NCBI GenBank assembly: GCA_016235665.1
Contig: JACRJI010000003.1
Location: 62,001-126,000, forward strand
Length of the DNA: 64,000 nt
Source: a candidate division TA06 bacterium
GTDB lineage: Bacteria; Edwardsbacteria; AC1; EtOH8
Direction: 5' to 3'
Positions within the stretch are counted from its first letter, which is position 1, and each line of letters opens with the position of its first letter. This document shows positions 60,959 to 64,000 of this stretch, one piece after another. The notes under the pieces are model-generated. The model was given only the letters and a program-made list of their open reading frames with translations. It had not been told where the DNA came from and did no database searches. The position numbers and the translations under genes were made by a program.

Positions 60959-62098
60959 ATGGCAAGGATAATGATCATCGCCGGAGAAACCTCCGGGGAC
61001 CTCCACGGCGGCCAGCTGGTGAAGGAACTGAAGGCGCTGGACCCAGGCCTGGAGATATTCGGGATCGGGGGCGACCGGATGCAGGCCGGAGGGATGGAGC
61101 TTCTATACCATGTCAATGAGCTTTCCTTTATGGGTCTGGCCGAAGTGATCGGCCATCTGCCGTTCATCCGTTCGGTGATGAAGAAGCTGGAGACCGAGCT
61201 TTATGCCCGGAAACCTGATGCGGTGGTGCTTATAGACTATCCCGGGTTCAATCTGCGGTTCGCTCGAAAGGTGAAAAAAGCCGGGATCCCGGTGGTCTAT
61301 TTCATCTCGCCCAAGGTCTGGGCCTGGGGCCGGGGCCGGGTGCGCAATATCCGGAGATTGGTGGACAAGATGCTCTGCATCCTGCCGTTCGAGGAGGATT
61401 TTTACCGGGGCCGCCGGATCAACGCCCGGTATGTGGGCAATCCATCAATGGACGAGGTCAAGACCAGCCAAAGCCGGGAGCAGTTCTATAAAAACAACGG
61501 AATGGATCCAAAGCACCATTTGGTGGGACTGCTGCCGGGCAGCCGCAAGCAGGAGATAGAAATGATCCTGCCGGTGATGCTGCAGACCGCAGTGATGCTC
61601 AAGGAAAAGGATCCCGCCCTGCAGTTCGCCCTGGGTCTGGCTCCGGGTATGGACCGGGAGCGGATCGAGGACATGATCGCGGTCTCCGGCCTGGATGCGG
61701 CCCTGATCGAAGGGCCGGCCTACAACCTGATGGCTCACTCCCGGCTGCTACTGGTGGCCTCGGGCACGGCCACGTTGGAGGCCGGGATCAGCGGCACGCC
61801 GATGATCGTCATCTACAAGACCTCGCCCCTGACCTACTTCATCGGCCGCCGGCTGATCAAGGTCCCGGACATCGGCCTGGTCAACTTAGTGGCCGGAAAG
61901 AGGGTGGTGCCGGAGTTCCTGCAGGGCGAAGCCCGGCCCGGGGCGATATTCCTGATGGCCCAGGTGCTGCTGGCCGAGGGCCGTCCGCGGCAGGTTGTGA
62001 TGGCGGAGCTGGCCAAGATCCGGGATATACTGGGAGAACCGGGAGCAGCCAAACGGGCGGTGGGGGAGATCTACGAAACTATTAGCAAAAAGCAATAA
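60959..62098 (+). CDS. lpxB: Lipid-A-disaccharide synthase LpxB
   Basis: 379 aa, full length. Condenses UDP-2,3-diacylglucosamine with lipid X to form the lipid A disaccharide at the inner membrane. Motifs: IMIIAGETSGDLHGGQLVKEL, FMGLAEVIGHLPFI, VYFISPKVWAWGRGRVRNI, LPGSRKQEIEMILPVM and ASGTATLEAGISGTPMIVIY. Its presence shows the organism makes lipid A. Other lpx genes are not in the window. Confidence 0.98.
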   Translation: MARIMIIAGETSGDLHGGQLVKELKALDPGLEIFGIGGDRMQAGGMELLYHVNELSFMGLAEVIGHLPFIRSVMKKLETELYARKPDAVVLIDYPGFNLRFARKVKKAGIPVVYFISPKVWAWGRGRVRNIRRLVDKMLCILPFEEDFYRGRRINARYVGNPSMDEVKTSQSREQFYKNNGMDPKHHLVGLLPGSRKQEIEMILPVMLQTAVMLKEKDPALQFALGLAPGMDRERIEDMIAVSGLDAALIEGPAYNLMAHSRLLLVASGTATLEAGISGTPMIVIYKTSPLTYFIGRRLIKVPDIGLVNLVAGKRVVPEFLQGEARPGAIFLMAQVLLAEGRPRQVVMAELAKIRDILGEPGAAKRAVGEIYETISKKQ

Positions 62099-62174
62099 TA
62101 AGTATTCTGTATCCAGTAGACAGTAGTCAATAAACGGCAACCTCCAAATCCCAAACATCAATTCACAAATCTCA

Positions 62175-63218
62175 ATGAAGATCATAGACCTTCGCTCCGA
62201 TACGGTTACAAAACCCTCGGCCGTCATGAAGCAGGCCATGTTCAGCGCCCCGCTGGGCGACGACGTCTTCGGCGACGACCCCACGGTCAACAAACTTCAG
62301 GCCGAGACCGCCAGACTGCTGGGCAAGCAGGGCGGGTTGTTCGTGCCCTCCGGCACTATGGGCAACCAGATAGCGTTAAAGACCCTGGCCCGGTCCGGGG
62401 ACGAAGTGATCCTGGACCACGAGTCCCACATCTTCCGTTACGAAGTGGCCGGTGCGGCGGTGATGTCCGGCCTGCAGTTCCATACCATTACCGGACCCGG
62501 CGGGATCCTAACCGCAGAGCAGGTCAAACAGGCCATCCGCCCGGAGGACATCCATCAGCCGCAAACCACGGTGGTCTGCTTAGAGAACACCCATAACCGG
62601 GCCGGCGGGGTTATCTATCCATTGGACGAGATAAAAAAGATCTCCGCTTTGTGCAAAAAACACAAGATCAGGATGCACCTGGACGGAGCCCGGCTTTGGA
62701 ACGCCTCCATCGCCAGCGGTGTTTCGCTGAAAGAATATTCCAAATACTTCGACTCGGTGATGGTCTGTTTCTCCAAAGGCCTGGGCTGTCCGGCGGGGTC
62801 GGTGCTGGCGGGGGACAGGGAGTTCATTGAAAAGGCTCGGCGCAACCGCAAGATGATGGGTGGAGGCATGCGCCAGGCTGGCATTCTGGCCGGGGCCGGG
62901 CTGTATGCGCTTAAGCACAACTTCAAAAGAATGGCCGAGGACCATAAGCGGGCCAAAACATTGGCCCGAATAATATCTCAAATACCAAAAATACAAATCG
63001 ATTTGGGCAGCGTCCAGACCAACATAGTTGTCTTCGACATCAAACAAACCGGAATGAGATCAGAGCAGGCTATGGAAAAACTGGCCGGGAAAGGCCTGTG
63101 GCTGGTGTCTTTCGGGCCCACCCGGCTCAGGGCGGTGACCCATTTGGATGTGGGCGACAAAGACATAAAAACCGCCGGGGCCATAATGCGGAAAATATTC
63201 GGCGGGCGCAATAAATAA
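62175..63218 (+). CDS. ltaE: Low-specificity L-threonine aldolase
   Basis: 347 aa, PLP-dependent. Cleaves threonine or allo-threonine to glycine and acetaldehyde. Motifs: IDLRSDTVTKPS, GDDVFGDDPTVNKLQ, PSGTMGNQIALKTL, CLENTHNRAGGVIYP, MHLDGARLWNAS and the Schiff-base Lys in VCFSKGLGCPAGSVLAGD. Follows lpxB at 76 bp; the gap has repeat-like sequence and no clear Shine-Dalgarno before the ATG. Confidence 0.96.
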   Translation: MKIIDLRSDTVTKPSAVMKQAMFSAPLGDDVFGDDPTVNKLQAETARLLGKQGGLFVPSGTMGNQIALKTLARSGDEVILDHESHIFRYEVAGAAVMSGLQFHTITGPGGILTAEQVKQAIRPEDIHQPQTTVVCLENTHNRAGGVIYPLDEIKKISALCKKHKIRMHLDGARLWNASIASGVSLKEYSKYFDSVMVCFSKGLGCPAGSVLAGDREFIEKARRNRKMMGGGMRQAGILAGAGLYALKHNFKRMAEDHKRAKTLARIISQIPKIQIDLGSVQTNIVVFDIKQTGMRSEQAMEKLAGKGLWLVSFGPTRLRAVTHLDVGDKDIKTAGAIMRKIFGGRNK

Positions 63219-63221
63219 TCA

Positions 63222-63250
63222 TTGCAATTTCACGGATAACTATATATAAT
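63222..63250 (+). promoter_or_regulatory. Promoter of speD
   Basis: TTGCAA (63222-63227), 17-nt spacer, TATAAT (63245-63250); start codon at 63294. Confidence 0.65.
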
Positions 63251-63293
63251 AGGTCACTTTTTTCAACCCCTAAAAATCTTTCGAAAGACAGAG

Positions 63294-64000
63294 ATGAAAT
63301 ACAAATCCCAGCAGATATCCCATATCAAAAACACCAAGACCGACGTCAAACCCCTGAAAAGCCTGAAGCTTCACGGGTTCAACAATCTGACCAAGACCCT
63401 GAGCTTCAACATGTACGACATCTGCTACGCCAAGAACCAGAAGCACCGGGAAGAGTACATCAAGTACATCGACGAGGAATACAACGCGGCCCGGCTGACC
63501 AAGATCCTGAACGAGGTGGCCAACATCATCGGGGCAAAGGTGCTGAACATCGCCCAGCAGGACTACGACCCCCAGGGAGCCAGCGTCACCATGCTGATCT
63601 CGGAAGAACACGTCCAGCCGGAGCACATAGACTTTCCCAACGGCACAGCCGAGAACCTGGAACACCAGGACGTGGTGGGGCACCTGGACAAGAGCCACAT
63701 CACCGTTCACACCTATCCCGAAAGCCACCCCGACAACGGCATCAGCACCTTCAGGGCCGACATCGACGTCTCCACCTGCGGGGTGATCTCGCCGCTGCGG
63801 GCCCTGAACTACCTGATAAACTGCTTCTATTCCGACATCGCCATCATGGACTACCGGGTGCGGGGCTTTACCCGGGATGTCTCCGGCAAGAAATATTATA
63901 TAGACCACAAGATCAACTCTATTCAGAACTACCTCTCCAAGGAACTGGTCAAGGATTATCAGATGGTGGACGTCAACGTTTACCAGGAGAACATCTTCCA
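63294..64000 (+). CDS. speD: S-adenosylmethionine decarboxylase SpeD (E. coli-type), 3'-truncated by the window edge
   Basis: Reading frame from ATG 63294 open to the window end, 235 residues visible. Decarboxylates SAM to supply the aminopropyl group for spermidine. The match to the E. coli-type enzyme is strong: [20 protein letters not shown] near residue 30, [30 protein letters not shown] (the Ser after Lys is the cleavage site that becomes the pyruvoyl cofactor), [31 protein letters not shown] and [12 protein letters not shown]. Compared with E. coli it has an N-terminal extension of about 20 residues. Confidence 0.96.
   Translation, partial: MKYKSQQISHIKNTKTDVKPLKSLKLHGFNNLTKTLSFNMYDICYAKNQKHREEYIKYIDEEYNAARLTKILNEVANIIGAKVLNIAQQDYDPQGASVTMLISEEHVQPEHIDFPNGTAENLEHQDVVGHLDKSHITVHTYPESHPDNGISTFRADIDVSTCGVISPLRALNYLINCFYSDIAIMDYRVRGFTRDVSGKKYYIDHKINSIQNYLSKELVKDYQMVDVNVYQENIF

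Noticed and set aside
63270-63908. Open frame of 212 codons on the minus strand
   Set aside because: Lies opposite speD, whose SAM decarboxylase sequence is unmistakable.

Overview
The window is a chromosomal segment around the replication origin of a Gram-negative, probably uncultured bacterium. Evidence for an outer membrane: LpxB (lipid A), a TonB-dependent receptor, several beta-barrel proteins ending in Phe, many lipoproteins, and a secreted protein with a FlgD-like/T9SS-type C-terminal sorting domain. The mix suggests the FCB side of the tree, for example an Edwardsbacteria/TA06/WOR-3-like candidate phylum. That placement is inference; no rRNA gene is present. No rRNA, tRNA, CRISPR array or transposase was found.

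Layout. 0-5.1 kb (+): a truncated hydrophobic protein, a TatD/radical-SAM fusion, a membrane protein, RsmA and a UbiA-family prenyltransferase, closely packed or overlapping. 5.1-6.5 kb (-): rpsU, whose only plausible start is ACG, and an M23 peptidase. 6.5-14.2 kb (-): three consecutive M42 aminopeptidases, an EFR1-type flavodoxin/ferredoxin, a small Cys protein, an acyl-activating/ACP/acyltransferase fusion and an adenosine-specific kinase. 14.2-16.0 kb: an AT-rich island with an AbiEi-like antitoxin (+) and an AbiEii-like toxin (-) that converge and overlap at their 3' ends. Two long perfect palindromes precede the antitoxin, and the toxin start overlaps the parB stop. 16-21 kb: parB, ppk2, parA, a barrel protein, a HAD phosphatase and rsmG. 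20.9-23.0 kb: the oriC region, with DnaA boxes on both sides of dnaA, then dnaN. 24-27 kb: a Dabb protein, two EamA transporters and a lone CheC. 27-33.4 kb: a radical SAM protein, the sorting-domain protein, a 23S rRNA pseudouridine synthase, a branched-chain aminotransferase, two parS sites and a barrel protein. 33.4-38.4 kb: a low-complexity secreted protein, mnmG and an OmpA/FecR/barrel protein. 38.5-45.3 kb (-): a surface locus with a TonB-dependent receptor, two related Kelch/Fn3 lipoproteins and a TPR-metallopeptidase. 45.4-64 kb: RluE-like synthase, a metallophosphoesterase, an SH3-like lipoprotein, a third EamA transporter, ligA, guanine deaminase, a lipoprotein, a class II aldolase, both halves of a heterodimeric ABC exporter separated by a methyltransferase, TerC, lpxB, threonine aldolase and the start of speD.

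How it fits together. dnaA, dnaN, rsmG, mnmG, parA, parB, two parS sites and oriC form the replication/segregation core. Genes left of oriC run mostly on the minus strand and genes just right of it on the plus strand, as expected for co-directional replication. The most unusual accessory element is the rearranged AbiE-type toxin-antitoxin pair attached to parB. The most unusual decoding feature is rpsU, which has a strong promoter and a strong Shine-Dalgarno sequence but ACG where ATG is expected. Several genes have a sigma70-like -10 box only 6-9 nt before the start codon, which suggests leaderless mRNAs.
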